This document shows positions 8,532 through 16,852 of a stretch of 64,000 bases of DNA, one piece after another (within the stretch, counting starts at the first letter, position 1; each line of letters starts with the position of its first letter). A program made the position numbers and the translations under genes. The stretch is taken from positions 62,001 through 126,000 of the forward strand of contig NZ_WWCN01000008.1 of the NCBI RefSeq assembly GCF_009857445.1, written 5' to 3'. This stretch comes from Duganella flavida. GTDB lineage: Bacteria > Pseudomonadota > Gammaproteobacteria > Burkholderiales > Burkholderiaceae_D. The notes below the pieces were generated by a model. The model had not been told where the DNA came from. It saw nothing but the letters and a program-made list of their open reading frames with translations, and did no database searches.

Positions 8532-8924
8532 CTACAGCGCGTCGAGATGGTGCTTGAGTTGCTCCAGCGGCGCCAGCACGTGGTCCGGCTTGCCGGCGGC
8601 GAGGGCGGCGGCTAGCGTGAGCAGCTCGGCGGCGAGGTCGGCCAGGTCCTTGAAGCGGTCGATGCGGGCGATGGCATCGGTGGCGCGCGCGGTTAGCGCC
8701 AGCAGGGTTTGCTGGTCGGCGGCGAGGCCGGCGGCGGCCAGGTGGGCGGCGTCGAGGTAGAGACTGTCGGCTTGCGTGCGCAGGCCGATTTCGTCTTCAA
8801 ACAAGGCTTGCGTGTGTTCGCGCGGCGCGCCGTTGCGGATGGCGCGCATCAGCTGTACGTGCAGAGCGTTGGCGCTGGCGGACAGCTGGTCGGCCAGGGC
8901 TTCGATATCGGTGGCGGTGGTCAT
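8532..8924 (-). CDS. Hypothetical helical protein, 130 residues
   Basis: Almost entirely helical, alanine- and leucine-rich (for example TDIEALADQLSASANALHVQ and LLALTARATDAIARID), with no cysteine, no membrane segment and no signal peptide. I do not recognise the family; the pattern is of a small helical-bundle protein. It begins 12 bases after the stop of the lipoprotein gene and precedes the TraR/DksA gene on the same strand, so these three are probably one transcript. Confidence 0.55.
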   Translation of the reverse strand: MTTATDIEALADQLSASANALHVQLMRAIRNGAPREHTQALFEDEIGLRTQADSLYLDAAHLAAAGLAADQQTLLALTARATDAIARIDRFKDLADLAAELLTLAAALAAGKPDHVLAPLEQLKHHLDAL

Positions 8925-8936
8925 GGCGTTTCCGGA

Positions 8937-9707
8937 TCAGGGTTGTGGCGGCAGCTGGGCCGTCAGTGCGCGGTGCTGCTGCTCGATAGCGTCCAGGTTC
9001 TTGCGCGCCAGCGTGTAGCGCAGGCCGATCAGCCGGTACTCGCTGGTCTTCTCCTGCCGCTGCGCGCGGGCCAGGGCCAGCAGCAAGCGCTCGCGCTGCG
9101 GATCGACATAGGGAATCTCCGTTTCCAGCATGCCCAGCACGGTGCGTGCTTCGTTATCGTTGGTCTTGTCGTACAGGCGCAGCAGGGTGCGCATGGCATC
9201 CAGCAGCTCCTGCACTGGCTGCTGGCCTTCGCGCAGCAGCTCGTTGACGGTTTGCTCCTGCAGCGGCCGCGTAATGCCGCGCGCGATCAGGCGCGTAAGG
9301 CCGGCGAAGGCGTTGACGTGGCGGTCTTCGAGGCCGGAATCGGGCCACGCCTTGATGCCGCTGTTGAGATTCTTGACCTGGTCTTCCAGATCGTACTGCT
9401 TGTCGCCGGCCAGCTTGCCCAGTGTTTGCATATAGGCCTGCAAGCCATATTGCAGCTGGACGAAATCATCGCAGGCTTGCTGGCGACGGGCGTTGAGCTG
9501 CTGCTCGCGGGCGTCGGCGGCGGGCGACAGGTAAGGCTGCTCGCGCTGGTAGGTGTTGCGGTAGCGCTCGGTGAGCTCGTGGTAGGCGCCGAGCTTGGGC
9601 GACTCGGCGGCAAAGGCGCGCACCTCGGCCATGCGTGGCGTGCTGCCGGCGCAGCCGGTGAGGATGGCCAGCAGGCCGAGGATCAAAAACAAGCGAGACA
9701 GTTTCAT
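8937..9707 (-). CDS. Putative lipoprotein, helical
   Basis: A protein of 256 residues with a lipoprotein signal peptide: MKLSRLFLILGLLAIL followed by the lipobox LTGC. The ATG at 9707 has GGAG six bases upstream; an in-frame GTG two codons earlier overlaps that site. After lipidation the chain is helical with many charged residues (QQLNARRQQACDDF, EQTVNELLREGQQ), suggesting a coiled or bundle fold in the periplasm. The residue after the lipid cysteine is Ala, so outer-membrane sorting is expected by the +2 rule. The family is unknown to me. Confidence 0.7.
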   Translation of the reverse strand: MKLSRLFLILGLLAILTGCAGSTPRMAEVRAFAAESPKLGAYHELTERYRNTYQREQPYLSPAADAREQQLNARRQQACDDFVQLQYGLQAYMQTLGKLAGDKQYDLEDQVKNLNSGIKAWPDSGLEDRHVNAFAGLTRLIARGITRPLQEQTVNELLREGQQPVQELLDAMRTLLRLYDKTNDNEARTVLGMLETEIPYVDPQRERLLLALARAQRQEKTSEYRLIGLRYTLARKNLDAIEQQHRALTAQLPPQP

Positions 9708-9774
9708 GGGCACTCCGCGATGTGTGGGGTGATTGTTGCCGCTGGTGAATCTCTCCGTGTTGCGCGGGCGCAGA

Positions 9775-10554
9775 CTAAGTGGCCAGCGTTTGCCGCCATG
9801 CGAGGCCGGCGTCGGTGTCGCCGGCCGGGTTGTACTCGCAGCCGAGCCAGCCGTCGTAGCCGATCTGGTCGATGAAGGCGAACAGGTGGCGGTAATTGAT
9901 CTCGCCGGTGCCGGGTTCGTGGCGGCCGGGCGTGTCGGCGATCTGCATGTGCTTGATCAGCGGCAGATTGGCCTTGATGGTGTTGGACAGTTCGCCTTCC
10001 ATGCGCTGCATGTGGTAGATGTCGTACTGCAGGAACAGATTGGGGCAAGCGGCATCGCGGATGATCTCCAGCGCCTGGCTGCTGCGGTTGAGGAAGTAGC
10101 CAGGCATGTCGAAATGGTTGATCGGTTCGATCAGCAGATTGATGCCATGCGGCGCCAGTTGTTGAGCGGCGTAGCGCAAGTTATCGAGGTAAGTGGCGCG
10201 GACCAGTTCGGCGCTGGCGCCCGGTGGGATCTTGCCAGCCATGCAGTGCACTTGCGTGACGCCGAGGGCCAGCGCGTAGTCGCGCGCTTGGTCGACACCT
10301 TCGCGGAATTCCCCGATGCGCTGGGGATGGCAAGCCATGCCGCGCTCCCCGGCATCCCAATCGCCCGGCGGCAGGTTGAACAGGACCAGCGTCAGCTGAT
10401 GCTGGCGCAGTTGTGCCGCGATCTGTTCGGCCGGATAAGCGTAAGGGAAAAGGAATTCGACAGCCTCAAAGCCGGCCTGACGGGCACGGGCGAAACGATC
10501 GAGGAAGGGCGTGTCAGCAAACAGCATCGACAGGTTGGCAGCGAACTTAGGCAT
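9775..10554 (-). CDS. hyi: Hydroxypyruvate isomerase
   Basis: A 259-residue TIM-barrel isomerase of the Hyi family, which interconverts hydroxypyruvate and tartronate semialdehyde in glyoxylate metabolism; the usual length is about 258. Family features: the start MPKFAANLSMLF, FEAVEFLFPYAYPAEQI, VHCMAGK, the metal-ligand glutamate in LLIEPINHFDMPGYF, LQYDIYHMQRMEG, HMQIADTPGRHEPGTGEINY and GCEYNP. The longer upstream reading (to 10614) runs into the palindromic repeat and is rejected. No glyoxylate carboligase or tartronate semialdehyde reductase gene is adjacent, so the pathway context is not visible here. Confidence 0.88.
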   Translation of the reverse strand: MPKFAANLSMLFADTPFLDRFARARQAGFEAVEFLFPYAYPAEQIAAQLRQHQLTLVLFNLPPGDWDAGERGMACHPQRIGEFREGVDQARDYALALGVTQVHCMAGKIPPGASAELVRATYLDNLRYAAQQLAPHGINLLIEPINHFDMPGYFLNRSSQALEIIRDAACPNLFLQYDIYHMQRMEGELSNTIKANLPLIKHMQIADTPGRHEPGTGEINYRHLFAFIDQIGYDGWLGCEYNPAGDTDAGLAWRQTLAT

Positions 10555-10595
10555 AGGATAGCGAACTGTGGTTAAGCCGCTATCGTAATCCAAAT

Positions 10596-10684
10596 CCGGG
10601 GTCAGGTCCCCCAATTGAACACGGCCCCAGCCGTAGCAAGCTGCTACAGCCGAGGCCGTGTAGAAATGGGGGACCTGACCCCGG
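10596..10684. repeat. REPIN-like long palindrome
   Basis: An 89-base element between rhlE and hyi. Its ends are a perfect 17-bp inverted repeat (CCGGGGTCAGGTCCCCC at 10596-10612 and its complement at 10668-10684). Inside are further paired arms: ACACGGCC (10619-10626) with GGCCGTGT (10654-10661), and GTAGCA (10633-10638) with TGCTAC (10642-10647). Almost the whole element can fold on itself. This is the structure of a REPIN (paired REP sequences) of the kind mobilised by RAYT transposases. It starts five bases after the rhlE stop codon and could also end rhlE transcription. No RAYT gene is in the window. Confidence 0.75.
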
Positions 10685-10688
10685 AGTT

Positions 10689-12113
10689 TTAGCGGCCGCG
10701 GCCGCCGGAGCGGTGCTGGGAGGCAGCGGCGCGTGGCGCGTTGCCGTTGCCGCCGTTGCGTGGGGCTCCGCCACCGCCGCCGCCACCGTTGCCGCGTGGG
10801 CCGCCGTTGCCACCGCCGTTACCGCCGGCCGAACGTGGCTTGTTGCCGCCACCAGTGCCACCAGTGCCTGGCTTGCGCGGTGCGCCGCCTTGACGGCCGC
10901 CACCATTGCGATGGCCTGGACCGCCGCTGCGCAGCTGGATCGGTTGCGCACGTGCGCTTGGATCCGGTTCGAAGCCGGGGATCACATCGCGCGGCAGGGT
11001 TTGCTTGATCAGCTTTTCGATGTCTTTCAACATGTCATGCTCATCCACGCAGACCAGTGAGACCGCCTCGCCCGTGGCGCCGGCGCGGCCGGTGCGGCCA
11101 ATGCGGTGCACATAGTCTTCCGGCACGTTCGGCAGGTCGTAGTTGACCACGTGCGGCAGCTGGTCGATGTCGATGCCGCGCGCGGCGATATCGGTGGCCA
11201 CCAGTACTTGCAGCTTGTTGTCCTTGAATTCGGACAGCGCCTTGGTACGCGCCGACTGGCTCTTGTTGCCGTGGATCGCCATGGCGCCGATGCCGTCTTT
11301 TTCCAGCTGCTCGACCAGTTTGTTGGCGCCGTGCTTGGTACGGGTGAAGACCAGCACCTGGTGCCAGTTGTTGGATTTGATCAGGTGCGCCAGCATCGGG
11401 TGTTTTTTGTCGCGGTCCACCGGGTGGATTTTCTGCGCGATGACTTCCACCGTCGAGTTGCGGCGCGCTACTTCAATGGTCGCCGGCTTGTCCAGCAGGC
11501 CATCGGCCAGTGCCTTGATTTCGTCCGAGAAGGTGGCCGAGAACAGCAGGTTCTGGCGTTTCGGCGGCAGCTTGGCCAGCACTTTGCGGATGTCGCGGAT
11601 GAAGCCCATGTCCAGCATGCGGTCGGCTTCGTCCAGCACCAGGATTTCGATCTTGGTCAGGTCGACGGTGCCTTGTTCCATGTGGTCCAGCAAGCGGCCC
11701 GGGGTGGCGACCAGGATGTCGACGCCGTGTTTCAGCTGCTTGATCTGCGGGTTGATACCGACGCCGCCAAAGATCACGGCCGAGTTCAGTTGGGTGTACT
11801 TGCCGTACACGCGCACGCTTTCCTCAACCTGGGCCGCCAGTTCGCGGGTCGGGGTCAGGATCAGGGCGCGCACCGCACGTGGCGATTTATTGCTGGTCAG
11901 CTTGGCGCCAACCGCGTCGGTCGATAAACGGTGCAGCAGCGGCAGGGTGAAGCCTGCCGTCTTGCCGGTGCCGGTTTGTGCGCCGGCCAGCAGGTCGCCA
12001 CCGTTCAGCACGGCAGGGATCGCCTGCTGCTGGATAGGAGTAGGCGTGGTGTAGCCGGTTTCGGCAACAGCGCGGACGAGGGCTTCGGACAAACCGAGGG
12101 AAGAGAATGACAT
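10689..12113 (-). CDS. rhlE: DEAD-box ATP-dependent RNA helicase RhlE
   Basis: A 474-residue DEAD-box helicase. Visible motifs in order: Q motif ([14 protein letters not shown]), Walker A (AQTGTGKT), [23 protein letters not shown] (FSATFS), [12 protein letters not shown], and [10 protein letters not shown]. The C-terminal 90 residues are a basic, glycine-rich tail with repeated GG/GGN and RSGG units, which is the RNA-binding tail of the RhlE type used in ribosome assembly and RNA turnover. The start at 12113 ([12 protein letters not shown]) is the family start; the longer upstream reading is rejected. The REPIN-like palindrome lies immediately after the stop. Confidence 0.92.
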   Translation of the reverse strand: MSFSSLGLSEALVRAVAETGYTTPTPIQQQAIPAVLNGGDLLAGAQTGTGKTAGFTLPLLHRLSTDAVGAKLTSNKSPRAVRALILTPTRELAAQVEESVRVYGKYTQLNSAVIFGGVGINPQIKQLKHGVDILVATPGRLLDHMEQGTVDLTKIEILVLDEADRMLDMGFIRDIRKVLAKLPPKRQNLLFSATFSDEIKALADGLLDKPATIEVARRNSTVEVIAQKIHPVDRDKKHPMLAHLIKSNNWHQVLVFTRTKHGANKLVEQLEKDGIGAMAIHGNKSQSARTKALSEFKDNKLQVLVATDIAARGIDIDQLPHVVNYDLPNVPEDYVHRIGRTGRAGATGEAVSLVCVDEHDMLKDIEKLIKQTLPRDVIPGFEPDPSARAQPIQLRSGGPGHRNGGGRQGGAPRKPGTGGTGGGNKPRSAGGNGGGNGGPRGNGGGGGGGAPRNGGNGNAPRAAASQHRSGGRGR

Positions 12114-12223
12114 ATTAACTTTATGTAAATTCAGTCGAGTATTCTTGGTTTGCGGCATTGGACTGAGCAATGCCGCAACTTTCAGTATAGCATCTTGTTT
12201 CAGATAGGAAATACTTCGGAAAT

Positions 12224-12249
12224 AAAAAAAGGGAGCATTTGCTCCCTTT
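12224..12249 (-). terminator. Rho-independent terminator of suhB
   Basis: Read on the minus strand, a perfect 10-bp stem (AAAGGGAGCA paired with TGCTCCCTTT, at 12240-12249 and 12228-12237) with a tight loop is followed by a run of seven T. It lies about 20 bases after the suhB stop codon, which fits intrinsic termination of suhB before rhlE. Confidence 0.85.
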
Positions 12250-12269
12250 AGGTAAGCTAGGCGGAAGAA

Positions 12270-13061
12270 TCAGGCATATGGGGCCAGCAGGCCGACCATC
12301 TGGCCGAACACTTTCGGGCTGCCCGCAATGATATCACCCTTATACAGGTAGTCCGATTCGCCGTTGAATTCAGCAACGATGCCGCCCGCTTCGGTCACCA
12401 GCAATGCGCCGCCGGCGATATCCCAAGGCTTCAGGCCTTTTTCATAGAAGCCGTCCAGGCGGCCGCAAGCGACGTAAGCCAGGTCCAGCGCGGCGCTGCC
12501 GGCGCGGCGGATGCCTTGGCTGCGCTCAGCCATGATGCCGTACATTTCCAGGAATTCTTTCAGTGCGGCCGGGCTGCCAGTCTTGTAGCCGGTGGACAGC
12601 AGGGCGTTGCCGATGCGGTCCAGCTTGCCCACGCGGATACGTTTTTCGTTCAGGTAAGCACCGGCGCCCTTGGTGGCGGTGAACAGGTCGTTGCGGGCTG
12701 GGTCGTAGATCACGGACTGGGTGATCACGCCGCGCTGCGACAGCGCGATCGAGATGCAGTACTGCGGGAAGCCGTGCATGAAGTTGGTGGTGCCATCGAT
12801 CGGGTCGATGATCCAGGTGTATTCTGCCTCGTCGTGGGCGTTGGCGGATGCGCCGGATTCTTCAGCCAGGAAGGCGTGGTCCGGGTAGGCCTTGGACAGC
12901 ACTTCGATGATGGCCTGTTCAGCGGCTTGGTCGACGTCGGTGACGAAGTCCTTGTGTTCTTTCTCGGTGACGATCACGCGATCGAGGTCAAACGAGGCAC
13001 GGTTGATGACGGCGGCAGCGCGGCGCGCGGCTTTGACAGCCGTATTAATCATGGGATGCAT
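12270..13061 (-). CDS. suhB: Inositol monophosphatase family protein SuhB
   Basis: A 263-residue Mg-dependent phosphatase of the inositol monophosphatase family; in enterobacteria SuhB also joins the rRNA antitermination complex. Metal-binding motifs are all present: EESG in FLAEESGAS, DPIDGTTNF, and WDIAGG near the C-terminus. I choose the ATG at 13061 (MHPMINTAVKAARRAA) because E. coli SuhB begins in the same way; another ATG lies immediately upstream. It is divergent from trmJ, with 161 bases between the two starts, and ends in an intrinsic terminator. Confidence 0.9.
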   Translation of the reverse strand: MHPMINTAVKAARRAAAVINRASFDLDRVIVTEKEHKDFVTDVDQAAEQAIIEVLSKAYPDHAFLAEESGASANAHDEAEYTWIIDPIDGTTNFMHGFPQYCISIALSQRGVITQSVIYDPARNDLFTATKGAGAYLNEKRIRVGKLDRIGNALLSTGYKTGSPAALKEFLEMYGIMAERSQGIRRAGSAALDLAYVACGRLDGFYEKGLKPWDIAGGALLVTEAGGIVAEFNGESDYLYKGDIIAGSPKVFGQMVGLLAPYA

Positions 13062-13222
13062 CATGGGCTTTATTTTTCCGTATAAAAATGCTAACGCCCA
13101 CCGGGGGAATTCCAGCCCGGCGGCACGACAGGGAGACAAAATGACAAAGAGCGGGGCGGCGCCGACAGGGTAGAATTCACTCTGGAATCCTGTATCGATA
13201 CCGCGCGATTGCGCTATTTTAA

Positions 13223-14017
13223 ATGAACCTGTCCCAAATCAACACCAATCTTTTTAAACAGCTGCGATTTATCCTGGTCGAGACTAGCCGTGCCGGCAAC
13301 ATTGGCGCGGTGGCAAGGGCCATGAAAACAATGGGTTACAGCGATCTGGTGCTGGTCAATCCGCGCTTTGACGACGCCTTGCAAGACCCGGAGGCGGTGG
13401 CCTTTGCCAGCGGTGCACAGGACATCCTGGCCAGCGCGCGCGTGGTCGGCAGCATGGCTGAGGCGCTGGAGGGCATCAACTTTGCCGCCGCCGTGTCGGC
13501 CCGGCTGCGCGAGTTTTCGCCGCCGGTGTTGTCGCCGCGTCAACTGGCAGGGCATTTGGTGGCGCAGCCGGGGTTGCATGCGGCGGTCATTTTTGGCAAC
13601 GAGCGCTTCGGCCTGCCGAACGAGCTGGTGGAAAAATGCCATGTGCTGATCAACATCCCGGCCAATCCCGAGTATTCCTCGCTGAACTTGTCGCAGGCGG
13701 CGCAGGTGCTGGCCTACGAATGCCGCATGGCGGTGCTGGACGGCGCCGGCGTGGCCATGACGCCGCGCCTGCCGGTGGGCGACGCCAGCGAGGTCGGCTT
13801 CCACGGTGAGGCCGCCAGCGTGGAGCAGATCGAGGGCATGTTCACGCATCTGGAGCAGGCGCTGGTGCAGATCGGCTTCCTCGACGCCGCCAATCCGCGC
13901 AAGCTGATGCCGCGCCTGAAGCGGCTGTTCGCGCGCACCCAGTTGGAGAAGGAAGAGGTCAACATCCTGCGCGGCATCGCACGCCACATGACCGGCAAGC
14001 CCGGCGCCAAGGACTAG
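13223..14017 (+). CDS. trmJ: tRNA (cytidine/uridine-32-2'-O)-methyltransferase TrmJ
   Basis: A 264-residue SpoU-class methyltransferase with a trefoil knot. Family motifs: motif 1 (RFILVETSRAGNIGAVARAM), motif 2 (AVIFGNERFGLPNELVEKC), and motif 3 (INIPANPEYSSLNLSQAAQV), which form the S-adenosylmethionine pocket. A C-terminal helical extension from about residue 165 (EQIEGMFTHLEQAL) is the dimerisation region typical of TrmJ and distinguishes it from TrmL. It is divergently arranged with suhB, a neighbourhood common in betaproteobacteria. Confidence 0.92.
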   Translation: MNLSQINTNLFKQLRFILVETSRAGNIGAVARAMKTMGYSDLVLVNPRFDDALQDPEAVAFASGAQDILASARVVGSMAEALEGINFAAAVSARLREFSPPVLSPRQLAGHLVAQPGLHAAVIFGNERFGLPNELVEKCHVLINIPANPEYSSLNLSQAAQVLAYECRMAVLDGAGVAMTPRLPVGDASEVGFHGEAASVEQIEGMFTHLEQALVQIGFLDAANPRKLMPRLKRLFARTQLEKEEVNILRGIARHMTGKPGAKD

Positions 14018-14024
14018 GGCCGCC

Positions 14025-14192
14025 ATGCCGCGCCAGCGTTCGCATCAGTTCGCTGCCCCGCACATCCGCTGCGTCCTGCGCAGCCGGCGTGCGGTAGCGC
14101 TGGCTGCCAGCGTTGCCGTGCTGGCCGCTACGGCACCTACGAGCGCCTGCTCAAAAAATACCAATACGAATTACCGAAATAGGACAGCATGA
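14025..14192 (+). CDS. Doubtful 55-residue ORF between trmJ and the thioesterase
   Basis: An ATG at 14025 opens 55 codons whose stop overlaps the thioesterase ATG as ATGA, an arrangement typical of coupled genes. The product is basic with a central hydrophobic segment (AVALAASVAVLAATAP) followed by a cysteine, vaguely like a lipoprotein signal. Only AGGGC precedes it, a weak ribosome site. The other reading in frame with trmJ carries GRYGTYERLLKKYQYELPK before a stop at 14182, which looks like a protein C-terminus. This gap may therefore be a gene remnant rather than a working small gene. Confidence 0.2.
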   Translation: MPRQRSHQFAAPHIRCVLRSRRAVALAASVAVLAATAPTSACSKNTNTNYRNRTA

Positions 14193-14626
14193 GCTTGAAC
14201 TGGGATCATCCGCAACCGTACACGCTGGCGCTGTCGCCGTCGGCCGCCGACATCGATGGGCTGGAGCACACCAACAACGCGGTCTACGTGCAGTGGTGCG
14301 AGAAGGCCGGCTGGGCGCATTCCGAAGCGCTCGGCCTGTCGCTGGCTGACTATCGCCGCCTAGACCGCGCCATGGCCATCCGCCGCTCGGAATACGACTA
14401 CCTCCTGCCCACCGCCGCCGGCGAGCAGCTGGTGCTGGGCACGTGGCTGTACGCGACAGACGGCAAGCTCAATATGGAACGCCGCTTCCAGCTGCTGCGC
14501 CTGAGCGACGGCGCCACCGTGCTGCGCGGGCGCTGGGAACTGGTCTGCATCGAAATCAGCAGCGGCCGAGCGCGCCGCATGCCGCAGGAATTCTGCGACG
14601 GTTATCGGCCGGCTGTGGTGGCCTGA
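14189..14626 (+). CDS. Acyl-CoA thioesterase, 4HBT hotdog family
   Basis: A 145-residue single hotdog domain of the 4-hydroxybenzoyl-CoA thioesterase/YbgC class. The signature D-x-x-x-H-x-N-N (DIDGLEHTNNAVYVQW) with the catalytic aspartate/asparagine region is at about residues 21-37, followed by the long central helix (EKAGWAHSEALG) and the antiparallel strands. It would hydrolyse acyl-CoA in the cytoplasm; chain length cannot be told from sequence. AGGA lies four bases before the ATG. Confidence 0.82.
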   Translation: MSLNWDHPQPYTLALSPSAADIDGLEHTNNAVYVQWCEKAGWAHSEALGLSLADYRRLDRAMAIRRSEYDYLLPTAAGEQLVLGTWLYATDGKLNMERRFQLLRLSDGATVLRGRWELVCIEISSGRARRMPQEFCDGYRPAVVA

Positions 14627-14716
14627 CGTCCAGTAGACCCCGTCCTCTACTTTTGCCTGGAAGCCGTGTTGCGCTTTCGCTTACACTAGGCAAAACCATA
14701 AAAATGGACGGAGACA

Positions 14717-15241
14717 ATGCAGTTATCCCGCAGATCTTTTCTGAAGATCGGCGCGGCCGGCGCGATGACACTCGCAGCCGGTGGCGCCCTCTATCGCCTG
14801 GCCTATCCGCCGGCGCCGCAACCTTTTGGCCTCGAAGGCGGCGCCCAAGCGGTGCTGGACGCCATCATTCCTGTCATGCTGGGCCCGATGCTGCCAGATG
14901 ATGCGCCAACCCGCGCCGCTACCGTGCAGGCCGCCAGCCTGCGTGTGCGCGATGCCGTACGCGGCTTGCCGCTGGCGACGCAAAAGGAGGTGCAGGATTT
15001 GTTTGGCTTGCTGGCGCTCGGTCCCGCGCGGCGCTTGCTGGCCGGCGTGGCGGGTGGCTGGGAGCATGCCGATCCGCGCCAGGTGGAAGCCTTCCTGCAA
15101 AGCTGGCGTACGCACAGTTTGCAGACGCTGCAAATCGCCTATCACGCGCTGCACGACCTCATCATCGGCGCCTGGTATGCCGACCCATCGACCTGGGAGC
15201 GCATCGGCTATCCCGGTCCGCTCAAGGAGTTGCTGGCATGA
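14717..15241 (+). CDS. Tat-exported small subunit paired with GMC oxidoreductase
   Basis: A 174-residue protein with a twin-arginine signal (SRRSFLKIGAAGA) and a hydrophobic core, so it is exported folded to the periplasm. Its body resembles the gluconate 2-dehydrogenase subunit 3 family: a helical domain with LDAIIPVMLG and a C-terminal GAWYADPSTWERIGYPGP, which is the conserved ending of that family. Such subunits accompany FAD-containing GMC dehydrogenases and escort them through the Tat system. Its stop overlaps the start of the GMC gene as ATGA, confirming the partnership. Confidence 0.8.
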   Translation: MQLSRRSFLKIGAAGAMTLAAGGALYRLAYPPAPQPFGLEGGAQAVLDAIIPVMLGPMLPDDAPTRAATVQAASLRVRDAVRGLPLATQKEVQDLFGLLALGPARRLLAGVAGGWEHADPRQVEAFLQSWRTHSLQTLQIAYHALHDLIIGAWYADPSTWERIGYPGPLKELLA

Positions 15242-16833
15242 GCGTGATACCGGATCCCATTCAAGCCGGGCTGGCCGCCGGCTGGCAAGTCACCGATGGC
15301 GCGCAGCTGCAAAACGATTTAACGCTGGAAGCGGACGTGGTCATCGTCGGCACCGGCGCGGGCGGCGGCGTCACGGCCGAGATCCTGGCGCAAGCCGGTC
15401 TCAAGGTGCTGATGGTGGAGGAGGGCGCACTCAAGTCGTCGCGCGATTTCAAGATGCGCGAGGCCGAGGCCTACCCCGCGCTGTACCAGGAATCGGCCGC
15501 GCGCAAGACGCGCGACAAGGGCATCACGATTCTGCAGGGCCGCACGGTGGGCGGCAGCACCACCATCAACTGGACCAGCAGCTTCCGCACGCCCGATATC
15601 ACGCTGCGTTACTGGAACAAGCATTTCGGCCTCGCCGATTACACGCCGGAAGCGCTGGCGCCGTGGTTCGGCAAGATGGAAGAACGGCTCAACGTGATCA
15701 ACTGGCCGGCTGCGCCGAACGAGAACAATGACTTGCTGCGCCGTGGCGCAAGCAAGCTCGGCATACCTACCGCCGCCATCCGCCGCAACGTCAACGGCTG
15801 CTGGAACCTCGGCTACTGCGGCATGGGCTGCCCGACCAACGCCAAGCAGTCGATGCTGGTCACCACCATTCCATCGGCGCTGCAGCACGGCGCCAGCCTG
15901 TTGACGCGGGTGCGCGCGGAACGCTTGCTGATCAAGGGCGACCATGTGCGCGAGCTGGAATGCGTCGCGCTCAGCGCAGACGGCCTTAGCACCACCGGCC
16001 GCCGCGTCACGCTGCGCGCCAAGCACTTCGTGCTGTCCGGCGGTGCCATCAACACGCCGGCCTTGCTGATGCGCTCCACTGCGCCCGATCCGCACGGCTT
16101 GCTGGGCACGCGCACCTTTTTGCATCCGACCGTGATTTCGGCGGCGCTGTTCGAGCAGCGCGTGGACGGCTACAGCGGCGCGCCGCAAACGGTGTACTCG
16201 GACCACTTCCTGCACACCGAGCGCATCGACGGCCCGATCGGCTACAAGCTGGAAGTGCCGCCGCTGCATCCGCTGCTATTCTCCACCACCATGCCCGGCT
16301 TTGGCGCCCAGCATGCGGCGGTGATGCAGCAGTTCCCGCACATGCACGCCATGCTGGCGCTGCTGCGCGACGGCTTCCACGACGATGCACCGGGCGGCAG
16401 CGTGGCGCTGGCGCATGGTGCGCCGGTGCTCGATTATCCGGTCAGCGACTTCATCTGGAACGGCGTGCGGCGCGCGCTGCTGACCATGGCGGAAATCCAG
16501 TTTGCCGCTGGCGCCCAAAGCGTCACGCCGGCGCACGAACGCGCACAAGTCTATCGCACTTGGGAGCAGGCCAAGGCCGGCATCAATGCGCTGCCGTTCA
16601 AGCTGCTGCAAACGCGGGTAGTGTCGGCGCACGTGATGGGCGGCTGCGGCATGTCGGATGATGAACGGCTCGGCGTCACCAGTTCCAGCGGCCGCTACCA
16701 CGGCCTCGCCAACGTCTCGGTGCACGACGGTTCGCTGTTCCCGACTTCGATCGGCGCCAATCCGCAGCTGTCGATTTACGGCATCGTGGCGCGGCTCGCC
16801 AGCGGGCTGGCGCAGGAGTTGGCGCGCGCTTGA
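15238..16833 (+). CDS. FAD-dependent GMC-family oxidoreductase (dehydrogenase subunit)
   Basis: A 531-residue GMC oxidoreductase. The ADP-binding motif is VVIVGTGAGGGVTAEILA near residue 36, followed by GRTVGGSTTINW (GMC signature 1), NGCWNLGYCGMGCPTNAK, SGGAINTPALLMRS (signature 2) and a C-terminal histidine region VSAHVMGGCGM plus NPQLSIYGI. It has no signal peptide of its own and probably hitch-hikes out with the upstream Tat subunit. The family oxidises alcohols or sugars (glucose, gluconate, sorbitol, long-chain alcohols); the substrate is not evident. No cytochrome c partner is adjacent. Confidence 0.87.
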   Translation: MSVIPDPIQAGLAAGWQVTDGAQLQNDLTLEADVVIVGTGAGGGVTAEILAQAGLKVLMVEEGALKSSRDFKMREAEAYPALYQESAARKTRDKGITILQGRTVGGSTTINWTSSFRTPDITLRYWNKHFGLADYTPEALAPWFGKMEERLNVINWPAAPNENNDLLRRGASKLGIPTAAIRRNVNGCWNLGYCGMGCPTNAKQSMLVTTIPSALQHGASLLTRVRAERLLIKGDHVRELECVALSADGLSTTGRRVTLRAKHFVLSGGAINTPALLMRSTAPDPHGLLGTRTFLHPTVISAALFEQRVDGYSGAPQTVYSDHFLHTERIDGPIGYKLEVPPLHPLLFSTTMPGFGAQHAAVMQQFPHMHAMLALLRDGFHDDAPGGSVALAHGAPVLDYPVSDFIWNGVRRALLTMAEIQFAAGAQSVTPAHERAQVYRTWEQAKAGINALPFKLLQTRVVSAHVMGGCGMSDDERLGVTSSSGRYHGLANVSVHDGSLFPTSIGANPQLSIYGIVARLASGLAQELARA

Positions 16834-16852
16834 AACACGGTATCATGCCATC

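Noticed and set aside
11106..11927. Long plus-strand frames (273 and 303 codons) inside rhlE
   Set aside because: They lie opposite a DEAD-box helicase whose motifs are all present; the shadows have no homologous features.
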